From Cruorifilaria tuberocauda (Eukaryota; Nematoda; Chromadorea; Rhabditida; Onchocercidae), in assembly GCA_013365365.1 (NCBI GenBank), contig JABVXU010000113.1, positions 1 through 64,000 on the forward strand: a stretch of 64,000 bases of DNA. The letters are read 5' to 3'. Numbering within the stretch: position 1 is the stretch's first letter; each line of letters begins with the position of its first letter. A program made the translations under genes and the position numbers. A model generated the notes under the pieces. That model did not search any database. It was given only the letters and a program-made list of their open reading frames with translations, and was not told where the DNA came from. Below are positions 11,932 to 25,700 of the stretch, one piece after another.

Positions 11932-13952
11932 ATGGAAATTGCATACAGTGCAGTTATCATTAACAGTTACAATGGCCTTACAGTCGGTGACAATCAACTT
12001 AATAATATCGGAAATGATATTGATGTTATTGGTGCTTTCAATAGTCCTCGTTCTATGCCTCGTAGTTCATTCTCGAGATCTTCCGCTTCAGCGAATCCGG
12101 TAGTAATAAATTCATTCCAAGGTAATATCGCTGGACCTAATTCATTTCAAAATAATGCTGGAATATCACTGGTACCAACAAGGCGCATTTCAACTAGCAA
12201 TAATTCTCGGGTATTGTTATTCTCTATATTGATTTCTTTTGCTTGATATTTCATGCAATTTGATCGAATCGAAATTAATTTATCAATTAATTAAGTTAAA
12301 ATATGTAATGACAAAAATTTTTCATTTTGCTTATACACTTTTTTATAATACTAGTATTTAATTCATTCGAATTTAATGTCTTCAAAGAATTTAATTTGAA
12401 ACAGAAAAAAATGTAATAGCTTTTTAGGAAGTTTTTTTTTTCTTTTTAATAAATTTTTTCCGTTTGATTCGTTTGACACGAATTTTGGTTATCATTATTA
12501 ATCTCACTTATCGCATAACAAATAATGTAAAATGCTTTTTTAACTTCAAAATAACTTACTAAGGGAGAAAATCAATATTCATATATATTATTATTAAGTG
12601 GAAATAATAGAGAGATATGCGAAATTTTATTCATATTTATTTATTTCATATTTCATTACATATATCTTTTTTGCTATTTTAAAAATGAAATCAAAGAGAA
12701 AAAATAATTTAACAAATTGCATTCCTTTTATATAGCAAATAAAAAAACTTGCTTATTTTATCTCGTCTTTTATTAACATAATTTAATCTATCTTATCCAT
12801 TATCACTATCACTATCATTATCAGTCGAGGAACTTCTCGAAATTAATTTCTAAATATTTTTGGATCTTCATTTTACTATAAATCATTAAATGCAAAGCAT
12901 TCTGATGACGCCGGCAGCTGATATTCCCATTCTACAAGAAACTATTTTATGTCTAAATTAAGCTAAGAATTCGACATATTACATGTCAAGATAATAATGA
13001 TAATGATAATGATGATATCATATCATTATCATCATCATCCTTTGATTTCAAAACAAATAAATCACTTAATTATATAAATTTCACTTCAATTTACTGTGCA
13101 CCTTACCTAATTATTCATAATTTATTATTGCATGGTATCTCTTTTTTCATTTTTTTTTTTAAATATAAAAATTATCACAATTGCAGCAAATTGATCAATG
13201 GGAACTATTTAGGCAACGGATGCGAATATGGGCAGCACAACTACGAGCAAGATATCGATTGGTAAGTATATTTTAATTGATAATTGTATTTGAAATGAGA
13301 ATTTAATAAGTATATTACTTGTAGAAATTATAGAAAGTAAATGAATAAGTTAAAGTAAAAATCCGAAATGAAAAAGTAAGTTTTTCAAATTTAATCAAGG
13401 CAAACAAAATAATGATAATTTTATTCTTTTTTTTTTCTTTTCTTTAAAAATTTACTAAAATATATCTATTTTAATTAAAATTTAACAACTACATATTAGT
13501 TATACTGAAAGCTTTCCTTTAATCCAGAATTACTTTAAAAAAAAAAACAATTTTATCATAAATTATACGAACATAATAGTGTATGTACCAATTTAAAAGA
13601 AAGTTTTGACAATTCCTTTCTTTAATTAGAAAATTCTGCGAAGTAATTTAATTAATTAATTAACATATATTAATTTTACAAGTATAGGATTATTTAATAA
13701 ACATAAAAATGAAGTACAAAGAAAAGAGGAAAAAAAAGTAGTTCGAATATCAGTTGATAAGTGTAAGAAATCAATATAAAATTAACAACTAACAAAGAAA
13801 ATCTTTTACAAAAAATATTAATATTATTCATAGCTTACAATGGTTCTTTTTAGACTGTAAATTATTTTAACAGAAATAATTTATTCTTTCAGTACTACTC
13901 ACTATATCCACATGCTGCTTATATCTACAGGAATTATTGGAATTATTATTGA
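11932..13952 (+). CDS. small protein with two Asn-rich modules, unrecognised
   Basis: Three exons joined in phase 0: 11932-12210, 13187-13261 (after TTGCAG, donor GTAAGT) and 13893-13952 (after TTTCAG, stop TGA), about 137 residues. Residues 8-27 and 57-77 are two copies of one module with pattern (V/I)(V/I)INS(Y/F)xG, then xxGxN, then xNN. Between them is an Arg/Ser/Pro linker. Exon 2 is basic and amphipathic (LFRQRMRIWAAQLRARYRL); exon 3 is aromatic (YYSLYPHAAYIYRNYWNYY). The N terminus is uncertain: the frame stays open upstream to 11884, reading a hydrophobic stretch (IFLILKTVMEIAYS) that could belong to a signal peptide with a further upstream exon. No homologue comes to mind. Coding status is supported by three clean in-phase junctions and by the internal repeat being conserved as protein. 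Confidence 0.55.
12991..13040. repeat. GAT/ATC triplet imperfect palindrome
   Basis: A run of AATGAT triplets meets its reverse complement (TATCATTATCATCATC) around GATATC at about 13015-13020, giving a potential hairpin inside the second-last intron-sized spacer of the Asn-rich gene. Confidence 0.5.
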
Positions 13953-14605
13953 GAACCTGAAAATTACCAAATAGAATAATCCTCCGTTCCGAAATATACT
14001 AAATTTTCGAAAACTATTCATGAAGTTTCTTATGCAGTTATGAATTTCTCATAATTTTACTTAAGTAAATTGAGAAATTACATTTTGTTGTATTGAGGGA
14101 AATTGATTTTCATTTTCTTTTCATTCAGTACATTTCAAAATTATTACCTTGCGGTTACAGGAAGCGAACATTCGTTTCAAATTTTTTTTTGCTTTATGCA
14201 GAAATATTTTTCATTTTTTTTCCGTTTCAATTGAAGTATTTCGAGGTAAATAAAAATTCCTTTAGAAAACAAAGTTAAACACAATTAAGACGAATGTGCA
14301 TTTACTACAGTGAAACGTAAATCCAATATAGTTTCATTGATAACCAGCTTTTCAGTGCTGCTATTAGAAACAAACTCACTTTTACATATATTTATTGAGA
14401 TCGTGATTAGAAACTTCACGAACAGATAGCTGATGTTCTAGCTGTGTGAGATAGCACTGTTTCTTGCACAAATCAAAACTGCTTATTTCAAATATGAATT
14501 TTTCATGTCCCGTCCAGAAAGGTAAAAATGAAGAGAGAGAAGAGAAAAAGAAAGTTAATCAGGGATAAAAATTGCAAATTTGCAAATATTTTGCAAGAAA
14601 TAATA
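13953..14605. other. convergent 3' spacer
   Basis: Region between the stop of the Asn-rich + strand gene and the stop of the BTB - strand gene. It presumably holds both 3' untranslated regions. A 61-codon frame at 14093-14278 is Phe-rich noise. Confidence 0.6.
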
Positions 14606-17600
14606 TCAAACATAAAAAGCGATAATTGGTATTTGACCGCCTTGAACACCCGTGCCATTTTTACTGTCCGCTGACGGAGTGAAATAAAAATTCACAATGT
14701 CACTACCTTCTTTCTCACTTGTCTGTTTTTTCTCAATAGCAACCGCAACTTCTGTCATACCCTAAAATTTGAAATCGAGAAATTTAAAATATGTTAGAAA
14801 TGAAGATATAATAAAAATAAGAATAAATGTGATAAAAAAACTTACTTCCTGGCCGAAATAGCTCAAATCTTTGCCTTCCATGATAACCGATGCCGTATGC
14901 TTGACCTCTGCCTCAATCTGCAAATAGGCCAAAATGTAAAAAATCAAATCTAATTCTTTAAAATATATTAGAAATGAAATAAAATAAAAATAAGGATTCA
15001 TGAATACGGTGAAAAATTCAGAAAAATAGCAAAAATCAAATTACCTGGACGGGATGAGCAAAATGTACCAAAATAGGTTCTGAGCAACCTGTTGAGGAAA
15101 GAGCGGTATTTATAGTTTCCACCACTTCGTCACCTCTCTTTAATTCCATTGTTACCTAATGTTTCATCAAAATCAGGCTCCTTTCAATGAGATAATAAGC
15201 ATGAATGATGGATAAAATAGCAAAAATCCATGCCTTTGATACTATCAAACAACTAAATTCTGAAAGAATATCTATAAAAATAGCATAAAATCAAAAATAT
15301 TAGAAAAAATACGTTGTACTGTGAACTTTTTTCACTACTACCATACAAACCATAACCAGCGACGTAAATACGACGATCGACTAGGAATTGAATGCTATCA
15401 CATCGTCCACGATAACGCCACTGATTTATTCTGTAAACGCTTACGAATATAAATTTACAATATCTTTTGAAATATGGATCTTTCAGGAGATTAATTATTA
15501 AATATTTTGAAACATTTTTTTTAAATAAAGTGGACCTCATATCATCACATAAAGTTTGTACACGAATTCAAGAAAGAAGATATATTTACGCATATGTAAT
15601 ACAGGAATTTATAAAATAGACAACCCTTCCAAAGCTGTTTGAAATCTAAGACACGAAAACAACTGTAGACCACTTCGTTCATTTATCGGGAATGGTAATT
15701 GGGGTTTTTCCTCAGCAGCAAAGTGTAAAAAAATGTCATTGATTTCCTGAAATTTTGACTTGCTCGATTCCAGGTATATATTGATATACATTGAGAACTG
15801 ATCATATATGCATATATACATATTACTGCAATTCAACGTGAAAACAGCCGCTATTTTCTTTTCTTGCCAGAATATCAAAGGTAACATATACCTGGCAAGT
15901 AAGCAAACCCGTTTTCGCTGGACCATTAGCAAATTCATAAATTGTCATTGCGGGAAAACGAATGTGATACAAAGCTTTGCTTAGTACATTCCGCACATTC
16001 ACTTGCGAAACAGGTGAATCCCTCCTGCAAAAAAAGGAACAGATATTACTAAAATGAATAATTTTAAAGTAATATTTTTGAGAAAATTTTGCACTGTTTC
16101 CTTTACAATCAACAAATATTCTTAGTAGTAAAGTAAATCACCTTCCACATTCAGCTTTCGCCCACTTTAAAGCTGCTTCATAAACTAATTTTTCGCGAGT
16201 AAGAAGAGTATTAAGCGATAAAATCTTTTCAAATAATACAAAATCGATATCGCAGAAGGCATCCGATGCCAGAACTCTTTCGGCATCCACTTCCACTAAT
16301 TTCCAGCACCTGAAAGATATCGATAACCAAGTTCGATATACAAGTTTTGCAAATAATTATCTAATCAAGAGTACTATATTTCATTAAAAAAGTCATCAAA
16401 AGCTGAGTAAATCTAGGATTTTTCAAAATACGTTGGTTGAAATGATGCGCTTCGCTATTACTGCATTTATTTACCTGTCAATCAATTCTTGTTCTTCGTC
16501 AAAGAGTTGGCTTTGAGTAAGTAATGAACACACATTTTCCGCCTTCAAATTAAAACTAAGAAAATCAATAACTGCTTGCACCAGATACGTTATCATATAT
16601 TTCTTTGCTGCATATAGCGTAGGAAGAGCATTTGAAGAATTCAATTCAATGTCGTCACAGTATAGATATCTATAAAAAAATCGATAGAAATGAATAAAAG
16701 CAATGATTCGAAATTATTTATAACTTTTGCATTTTTAGAATGCAGAAATTTAGAGAGTGATATGCGATAAATACTAGGAAAATGTAGAGTGTTAACACAG
16801 ACTTGAGCAAAACTTTGAAAGCGGCTGGTTCCACGTCTGTTAGCTCAATTTCGTCGTTCTTTTCAAATCCACTGTTAAACATAGCATTAAACGGCGCTGA
16901 TGCTATTGCCAAAACATAAGAATGAGCCGGAATCCGTTCACTGTTCTAAAAGCTCTCATTGAATTTTTAAAAATCAAAAGTTCAAACTGCAAAAGCAATG
17001 TGACATGAGCAAGAAAATAATTTTATCGATTTTTTTAAAAATTATTATACTAACTTCACCGATCCCGACAATAAAGTGAACATCAGCAAGCCATTCATTG
17101 AGGTACATCGAAGCGTTCCGTTCTCTCAAAGTTGATTTGAACCCATTTCCATCAGATTTTTGTTTCACTAAAATTAGACTTCAGTCAGTTCATAAAATTT
17201 TTTTTCTAAAATATTGTAACAGATGATTAACTTCAATAATTCTCGCAGTTCATTAAAGCAATAAAATGAAGTAAAAAACATTTCCATCTTATTTTGAAAT
17301 TTCAAATAGTACTAACCAATTTTGCTTCGTGGTGCACGCGATAATGTGCCATCAACGGGAATGGTAGTACTTACACTATCATACAGTTCTCTAACGATTG
17401 GAATGCTGTGTTTGAATAAGTGAGATTGCGAAACTTCCGAATTCTCCGCAAAAACCTTTAAATTCCTTATGTATCAATATATCAGAATATATCAAAATAT
17501 ATCAGAAATGAATTAGTTAGTTGGAACTTTTTGATTAGAAAGCAAGAAAGAAAAACAGACCTGCTGATTGTAACATTCACCATTACGTTTCGGGAAACCT

Positions 17601-18312
17601 GAAATGTAAAAAATCTCTCGATCTGATCTTTAAATTCAAATATTTTAAATTTTTACTTTTCCGTATATCATTATTGAAAATCATTATTCTTTCTTTCAAC
17701 TATATGGGATATTCTCAAACTCATTACAAGAACTGTTCTATTGTTCTATTGTTCATTAGCAACTCTATGTTCACACAGATTGCTTTACCTCAATGCATTC
17801 CAACAGTTTATCTTTGTTTCAAACAACTAATCTCAATATTCTCATTATATTACCAATTCCACATCTACTTTCTATTGTTTGTTTATCCGTCTTTAGTAAA
17901 AATGATTCCTTCATCCAACAATCTTTATCTCCAATGTAATTTTCCCATCTTTTTAAATCTCATTCTTGCAAAATAACGCCCTATATTTGCAGACCAACAA
18001 AGAAAACCCAACATCAGTTTGCTTCTGACAGCTTTTCAACTAGCTCCATTCATTTTTGTACACTTATCAAACCAAATTTTGCAGATTACTGCAACTTTAT
18101 TCCATAAATAATATGCTAATAAAATTATATTCTCCAAAATATAAAAACGCTTATCAACTAGCTTCCTTCACTTTGCACAGTTATCAAAACTTTTTTCACA
18201 ATATTACGGATACAATTGATGTTAAAAGGATTTGCTAACCATTATCACCACTAGTGCTAGCTTCTATGCATTGGAGATTTGATGCATCTTCGACAAGTGA
18301 TTTGTCCTCCAT
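14606..18312 (-). CDS. BTB-BACK-PHR protein (BTBD1/2/3/6 family)
   Basis: Complete 13-exon gene of 526 residues, close to human BTBD2. Exons in reading order: 18312-18240, 17598-17561, 17455-17317, 17167-17055, 16945-16803, 16669-16475, 16309-16142, 16024-15892, 15746-15625, 15430-15313, 15155-15045, 14917-14846, 14761-14606; all phases agree. The N-terminal 95 residues are polar and unconserved. The BTB domain starts at [20 protein letters not shown] and includes [20 protein letters not shown] follows (about 215-320). The PHR domain (about 345-526) contains [35 protein letters not shown] and [11 protein letters not shown]. The family acts as adaptors for Cullin-3 ubiquitin ligases and topoisomerase I; that is known for relatives, not shown here. 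The start ATG at 18312 is chosen because its exon ends AATG, giving the phase needed for GFPKRNG. Confidence 0.93.
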
Positions 18313-19743
18313 TCCATCTTTTTGCTTGATATCTCAAAACACGAAAGTAATTTAACAACAAATGATTAAAGAGAATTCCGAACATTCATCTTGAATAATA
18401 CTTGGATATTTAATAAAATTTACACGCTTTGTAAGGAGACATTATTATAATATGGAAAATCAACAGTAACTGATTTCTTATCTAATTCACGTATGTTTTG
18501 GAAAATCGGAAAGAATGAAGGAACGATATCATCTGAATCACTTTTTATCTCATCCCAGATCATTTGCTTATTAATTCATTTATTGATTCAATTAAATAGG
18601 AAGAATTAAACATCTTAATAAAACAAACTCGAATATATTTTTTATTATCCAATGCTGCTTGATTCGAATTTCAAGTTATTTATATCTAATCAATGAACTA
18701 AGTTCGTAACTTTTCATAGTTCCGTAACTTCCCATCCTCAAGTTATAAATCAAAGTGTTATGTAGGATTTCAGCATATAACAGCATGTTATTACATGATA
18801 CAAATAAAGCATATAATCGCATTAAGACATTGAAACTGTGATCCGTTATTCAACATTTGGGAAAAAGTATACAGTTCAAATAGAGATTCAAATTATGATA
18901 TGATTACTAATTTATAGTATAATTTTTTACTTCAAACAAATAATGATAGAATAAAATACACAACCATAAACTGGATATAAAAATCCCAGAACACAATAAA
19001 GGCAATAATACGTGTATAATGAGCATTGTAAAATGAAAGTACCAAATAAAATATTAACCAAACGAAAGAAAAAAAATCTAATACTTCCTTAATCACAAAA
19101 AAGATGAATACAATCAATAATACAGTATTATTGAAAATAATTGATCAGTTCCTGATGATCGACCTTGATAATTGTGCTATTAATACAAAAAATATAGTAG
19201 TTACATAAATGAGTGGTTAGCGGAACATAGTAATTAATCGAGAAAAATAAGAAGTAATAGTCACTGGTTTATAGGAAGCAATGGCAAATTGTAAGGAACG
19301 ACATGATTAAATAACAAAGGCGATAAATAAATAATTGTTAATTATTAATTTTCGATTTTATTATTAATTTAATTATTAAAATTATTAATTTATTAATTAT
19401 TAAAATTATTATTAACAATTATTAATTTTCACGGAGGTTATTCACACTAAATCAAATGCATTGCATCATATATAAGTTTAATTTATAAAACTGCCAGGTA
19501 AAAAGCAATTATATGTTGTATAAAAACAAATTATGCAGAGAAACTAAAACAAAAAAAAAAGTTCTCTTTCTCACATCGCCAGTTAAATAAAATTAATTCG
19601 GTAAAGTTAACGAAATAGAGTGAAAACAAATTTGAAATAATTTTTCTTCAAATTAAGACATAATCAATCATTTGCGAGACAATACTGTTTTGGAACTTAT
19701 GAATGTACAGTGAAGTTTTAAGAAACTTTGAAAAGAGTGATAA
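18313..19743. other. spacer between BTB gene start and TTC17 end
   Basis: It contains the promoter side of the BTB gene and the 3' side of the TTC17 gene. At 19325-19430 there is low-complexity sequence of repeated TTAATTATTAAAATTATT that can fold on itself. No coding signal seen. Confidence 0.6.
19325..19430. repeat. AT-only low-complexity, self-complementary
   Basis: Repeated ATTATTAATT / AATTATTAAAATT words forming short inverted repeats. It lies in the spacer between two genes. Confidence 0.6.
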
Positions 19744-22700
19744 CTATAACTGTACTGATAAATTTTCAGCAAAGCAGTAAATCGTACGAATTCGTTCCTT
19801 CGCTGGCTCAAAATTAGACTGCATCGACAAAGTTGAATAATAGAACATCAAAGCATGCTGATACTTCTCCTGCAATTTAGTGGAAATTTCTAAATCCAAA
19901 TCACTTTGAAATTCGATCTGACCATGATACAATTTTATTCTCAGTTCAAATAATATCTTTCAATTTATTTTGAAATCCTTTTAAATCAGCAATAGAAATA
20001 AATACATTATGGAAAACAGAATCCACTTTTCCTGCTCTTAGACTTACTATCGGTAACAGATGTAATTTACACGTAAATGAAGATTAAGTTAAGCAACAAT
20101 TAACAGTGAATGTTTAAATTCATATCTAACGAATATAAAGTAAAATTTAACTACTCACCAATGAAGCATAAATATTAGCAAGAGTAAAATGTATAGCGAC
20201 AAGCTTGGGTGAAATTTTTAACGCAAAACCACCAGCAATCAAAGCACTATGCAAAAGCCCTGCTTGCTGGTATATATTAGCCATACTGACTAAAGCTACA
20301 TCCTGAAAAGCATAATTTATCTTAAAAATGAAGCAAACGATATGTTCTGGTCCCTGAAAGTATTTTTTTTATACAAGAAGAATATCCCAAATCATCACAT
20401 AAATATTAAGATCTGGCATGTAGTTTCTTAACAACTCTAATACTTCATTCACTTCAGATTTGTAAAATTTTATTTTCGACTGGTCTTGAATGGTCTTTTA
20501 TCCAGCTTTGTGGTCGATAAATATACAGGTCTTGATTTCATACAATATGTGAAAAGTGTAGAAATCAACTATTTTTAAGTCAGAATTTTTCTTCATACAT
20601 TTCCTTCTCTTTCTACTATGACAGAAAAATTACTCTCATATGCGATGGAGCTGAATTAAGCGATTGTCTAAGACACTGCAGTGCATTCACAGCATCACCT
20701 TTTACACGCCAATACAAAGCCGAAGCAGTTGATAAGGACCAGTGTACACCATCTTTATCTGGAAGTAATAATATCTGTAATATTTGAGTCACAAAAGAAG
20801 AAAATTAAAATAAATCTTTGTCTCAAATTTCCCTTATTTCATATGATAATAATCAGAAGCCATCAATTTCAACAATCTGTATTATTTAAATAACAAGATT
20901 GGTTTTAAAACATTCCTTGAAAAAAAACTTACTTTGTGCAAATGATAATGTCATAGCATCTTTAAGTCTTTTAGCGACCATCTCGATTCGTTCTTTTCCA
21001 TCTCCCAATTTTAAAAATGCCTTAAAGTTAAGAAATCAAGAGAAATATATTTGTGAACATATGTCTAATACAATTAACAAGTTATTTTCAGCATTTTCCC
21101 TGATAGCAATTTAAAACTTGCATCTGTTAATCCCTTTTCGGGCTTGTAATGAATGAATTGATGACGCAAATGATAAGCTGGCAGGTGGTCAAGAGAAAGA
21201 AGTGGTGATGATGACAACGATTCTGGGCAAACAGGTTCAAAATCATTGGTCAAGTCAATTGATGCTTGGAAATCAATGAATTCTCCCAGATTTATTCCTT
21301 TGACTGTTACGGATAGCCAAGTTGATGTACTCTGTTCTCGAAGAACTGCTAGGCTCTACAAATCAGCAATACTGCTTTCTAGAAAACATTTTGATACTAA
21401 ATTACTGGATAAATAAAAAAAAAACTTTGATAAGTCTAGGTTTATAACTTGAAAACGATCACAGCTATTTTTGACACCTCCTATGAAAATTATGACGTCA
21501 TCGACGTGATGCCATCTTGAGCTCACATTTCTCTGATTACTTGTTGCCTATTTTCGACAGCTACCATCATTATCATAAAATAATGCAAAACGGAACAAAA
21601 GAAATCGGTGATATTGGACGAAATATAGCACCGATCAGCTTTCTTGGAAATCATTAAATTCGAAATGCTTTTCATATCGTTTGAATCACCAACCATTTTA
21701 GTATTTGCACAAAAATTACTATTTGGCGTATGTTTTGATGGCAGTGGCACATACTGGAGACCACTGGTAATTTGATTTTTAGATGGCAGGGGTAGTTCCT
21801 GTAATATGTAGGAAGCAATATTCGTCGGAGATGAATCTTGGTGACTTCATTTCCCCCGTTCCTAAGTGGTTTCCAGTGATATAAAATGACATAAAAATAG
21901 TATCGAATAAGTTATGCAATCAGTGGAAAAAAGAAATTTTACAAAAGAGAAATTTTCATACGGGAGGGAGTGGAATGTCGAAAGCAACCATTCTTCGTCG
22001 TTCTGGAACATGCGTTAAAGTTAGCCGATCCTTAAATAAATTTCATAGGATGGCAATAAAAGGCTAAGTTAAAAGCAGTATAAAGAAGTTATTAAATTTT
22101 AAACTTCAATACTAGCATGCTAAAAATTTAGATGGTAGCGATAAATAGCGTTTAAAATAACAAGAATATTTGCTCATGCATAGCTGGCTCACCTCCGGTA
22201 TAATTATTTTGTCAACAAGTACCTCCATCTCCCAAGAATCAATCACTTCCGTTCCCCCTGGCGAGGCGCTTTCCGCAAATATGATCTAAACTTTGCATTT
22301 GTATATTAAGTCACGAATATGAGTTTCATGGTAAACTCCTTTTTTTAAATTAGAACTGAAACCACTGAACCAAATCACGCTTCAACCAAAAAAAACACAG
22401 ATTATTTAAAATAAATCATAAATTAAAATAAATCAATCACTGTTAAATCAGAAATTTGAGTAAACCTCGTTTTGGAAGAAATTTTCTGTTGAAGGAGCAG
22501 TCATTTTCCGGATTTTCCTTAAACTTTCTTCAGCTCCGTAATCCAATGGAAACTGAAATAAGCTTACTCAAAAATAATTTCACTCTTGATTGAATAGATA
22601 AGAACAAGAAATATAATTATCATAAAGAGCATTCCACAATAAATTTTATAATAAATTGTAACCTACTAAATGCTAAATGAAAATTCAGATAAAGGCTTAA

Positions 22701-25700
22701 GTATTAATTTCGACACATAAAAATGTAAAAAAATAATATTGATGTATTTTTGAGAACATATATCTTAAAGAAAAATGTCAGTGAGAAAATATACCTCATC
22801 AGAAACATCCGCATTAGTCTTTCGTTGAGCAATCTTTGAATGCTTCATTAACTGCTTTTGTATTTTTTTTCCATTTTCTGTAAGAAGTTAAATATAAGGA
22901 ATTTGCACATAATTTCATCCCTTTTCAGATGTAACTGCTTCAGTTTACAAATTTAAACAAAATAATATAATCTATTCGGGAAAAATATCAGACTGCTTCA
23001 CGTCAAGATTATTTTTTTTACCTTTCCTAGTCTAATCTATTAATGTTTTGCAACGTTTTGGAAAAACTGGGAAATCCGATTGTGAAATGTTAAATTATAA
23101 CATCTCCTCTAAATACAGCACTTTTAATATCAGCTCGATCAAAAAAGATACTGTTTGATTAGTAAGAGATTCCTTTAAATCAATCAACTCAAATGAGTTA
23201 AATTACAAATAATAATGCTTAATAATATCAAAGTAATTCATACCCTTGATAATCGGATTTACTGGTAAAATAAAAGGTGCAAACGAAAAAGCACGTCTGC
23301 AGGAGTCCTGAAATACTTTTTTGTTATTTCAGTCCTTCGTTAGTAAGACAACAAAACGTGGTTCGAAAAGAAAAACAACTAACTACCTCTTTCTTTTCAG
23401 AGTCCACGGAACAAGGTACTCCCATTAATTCACCGTTTTCGGACATCGAGAAACAACGATCGCTAAGAATACCAAGACAATAAACATTTGACTCCTCTTC
23501 GGAACAACAACGCAAATGCAGTCGTTCGGCAATCAACCCTTGTTCACTCTGAGTATAAAGATAAATTCCTTCCCCACCAAATTAAATATTTATTTTGTTT
23601 CTTACTTTTACTTTTTCATATTTTTTATACTGTCTCATTTTTAATTTAAAATTTTACTATAGGAATCGTTGGAAATACGTTCCTGTTAAAATTCTGAGAA
23701 TTAATTCAGTCAAAAAATTACTGAAAATTTTTAAAAAAGAAAAATGAAAGAAATGTCAAGGACAAAATGAAATTAGATTAGTGAAGCACAATTACAATCA
23801 GAGAAGCAGCCTAACAAAATAATGACATATCCTTACTCTACTCAAACATTTCAGTGCACGAAGCATAGAAACAGCTGGTTGAAATAACGGATCCAGAATA
23901 ACTGCAGCACGAACGTGTGCTAATGCGTTGGTGTGTTTTCTTTGCAGTATTTTTACGATTCCCATCAAAAAATGTATTATGGGCTGGAAACATTCAGCAG
24001 TTAAATTTGAGCAGTTAAATCTCACGAAACTTTAGGAACATTGTAAATCACAAGTAATTTATAGGGCACACATTTCTTATTTAATTCCAGAATTATTACA
24101 TAGATTAAACATAAAATAATTAAATAACAATTAGATTTACTAATGAATAACAACTCAATAACCAGTAAAGAAATAAATATTTAGTTGTTTGCTGCTTTGT
24201 TTGCTGGCATTCGCTACCTACACGTGAAAAGAGTCAAAAAAAGCTCTACACTATTTTGGAATTTTCCCAAGAATATTTCTTGTAAGGTGTAAAGTCGAGA
24301 CCCAGTTATTTTTTCATTTATTTAGATCTAGAGATTAATACAGATAATCTTCATTTCTTAATTCGGCTTCAAAATAAAATTTCCCAGTTAAGCAATTACA
24401 AATTATAAAATTCTTTATTACTATTATAACCAAACATAGGAATTGAATTATAGCTAGAATTGCTAATGTAAAAAATGCAAAAGGATAAGAACAAACCTCA
24501 TTCGGATCAATACGCATTGCACTGTTCAGCAGAACGGCAGCGTCACTTAGGTAATCGTTGTAACTGTTACCGGAACGGATAATGACCTGCGCTAGCTGCA
24601 CTAACGCAACATCTGCGTATCGTTCAGGCTGAATATAACGAACAATAACGGGAGAAAGTATAAAATAGCAGCATTTGTTAATCTGATTTCTAATAAAAAT
24701 AACATAATCTGAACTCATAAATAAAAAGAGGAAAATGCAGCATAAGTGATACGCTGAGTGTAAAAAGTAAGTCATGAAAAGAATAGAGATAATAAAACGT
24801 GAATAGAAGGATAAAGTGAATGACATGATATTACTCCAAATACTCAAATTCATATGCAACTAATTTTTTCAATGAAGAAAACTGAGACGAATAATAAAAA
24901 TTAAGAATGTATGTGAATGAAAAGACTGCAAAACAGTCTATGAAATCGTGAATAACATCAAGAAGAAATTTGCATGTCACGATTGTTTGTAATTTTAAAC
25001 TGAACATAGGCTAACATGCAGATTCATATGGATTGAATAATGTAATATTCCCTAAAATCAGAAAAAATCAACAAGAATATAAAGTCCATTTTCCTTAAAT
25101 TTAGAGCTTCAACTTGTCATTCTGGAATCTTCAACGAAAATACATCTAAATTATATATGACTGCCATGATATCTGGTAAAACTCCAGATGTTTCCAAATC
25201 AAACTGAACCGCAACAAAGAAAATTTCATCAAAAAAAATTCTAACTTGTATCTGTAAGGCCGCACGAAGACATGTAACTGCTTCACTCGGCACACCAACA
25301 ATCCGCCAATATAAAGCTGCTAAATTGTAGACTAACCACTGCGGTCCAATTTTCTGCAATTCAATTAGATTCAAACTTAACGGAAAAATTAGGATAAATT
25401 ACATGTGCAAAACCAGCAAAAATTGATGTTAACCCTACTTCTATCCATGATGAAACAATGGAGGTTTGAAGTATAAAGAAACTAACATATTTCATAAGAG
25501 TTCCAATACGTTGCGCAATGTCTGCTTCAGTAATCTTATCATCCATAAGTTTCAAAAATACAACTCGAAGCTTATCTTCAGCGAAATGTACCGAAGGACC
25601 GCGTGCTGCAGCCGCACGAATACCAGGGAGCTGAAAATTTTTGTCTTAATACCGAACTATTTGTTTACAACTCCATAGTTGACCTTTGTTACAATTTTAG

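Noticed and set aside
24335..24859. 174-codon frame on - as one exon
   Set aside because: Only the part 24497-24628 (PERYADVALVQL..DPNE) is TPR-like and bounded by splice sites; the rest is intron read-through.
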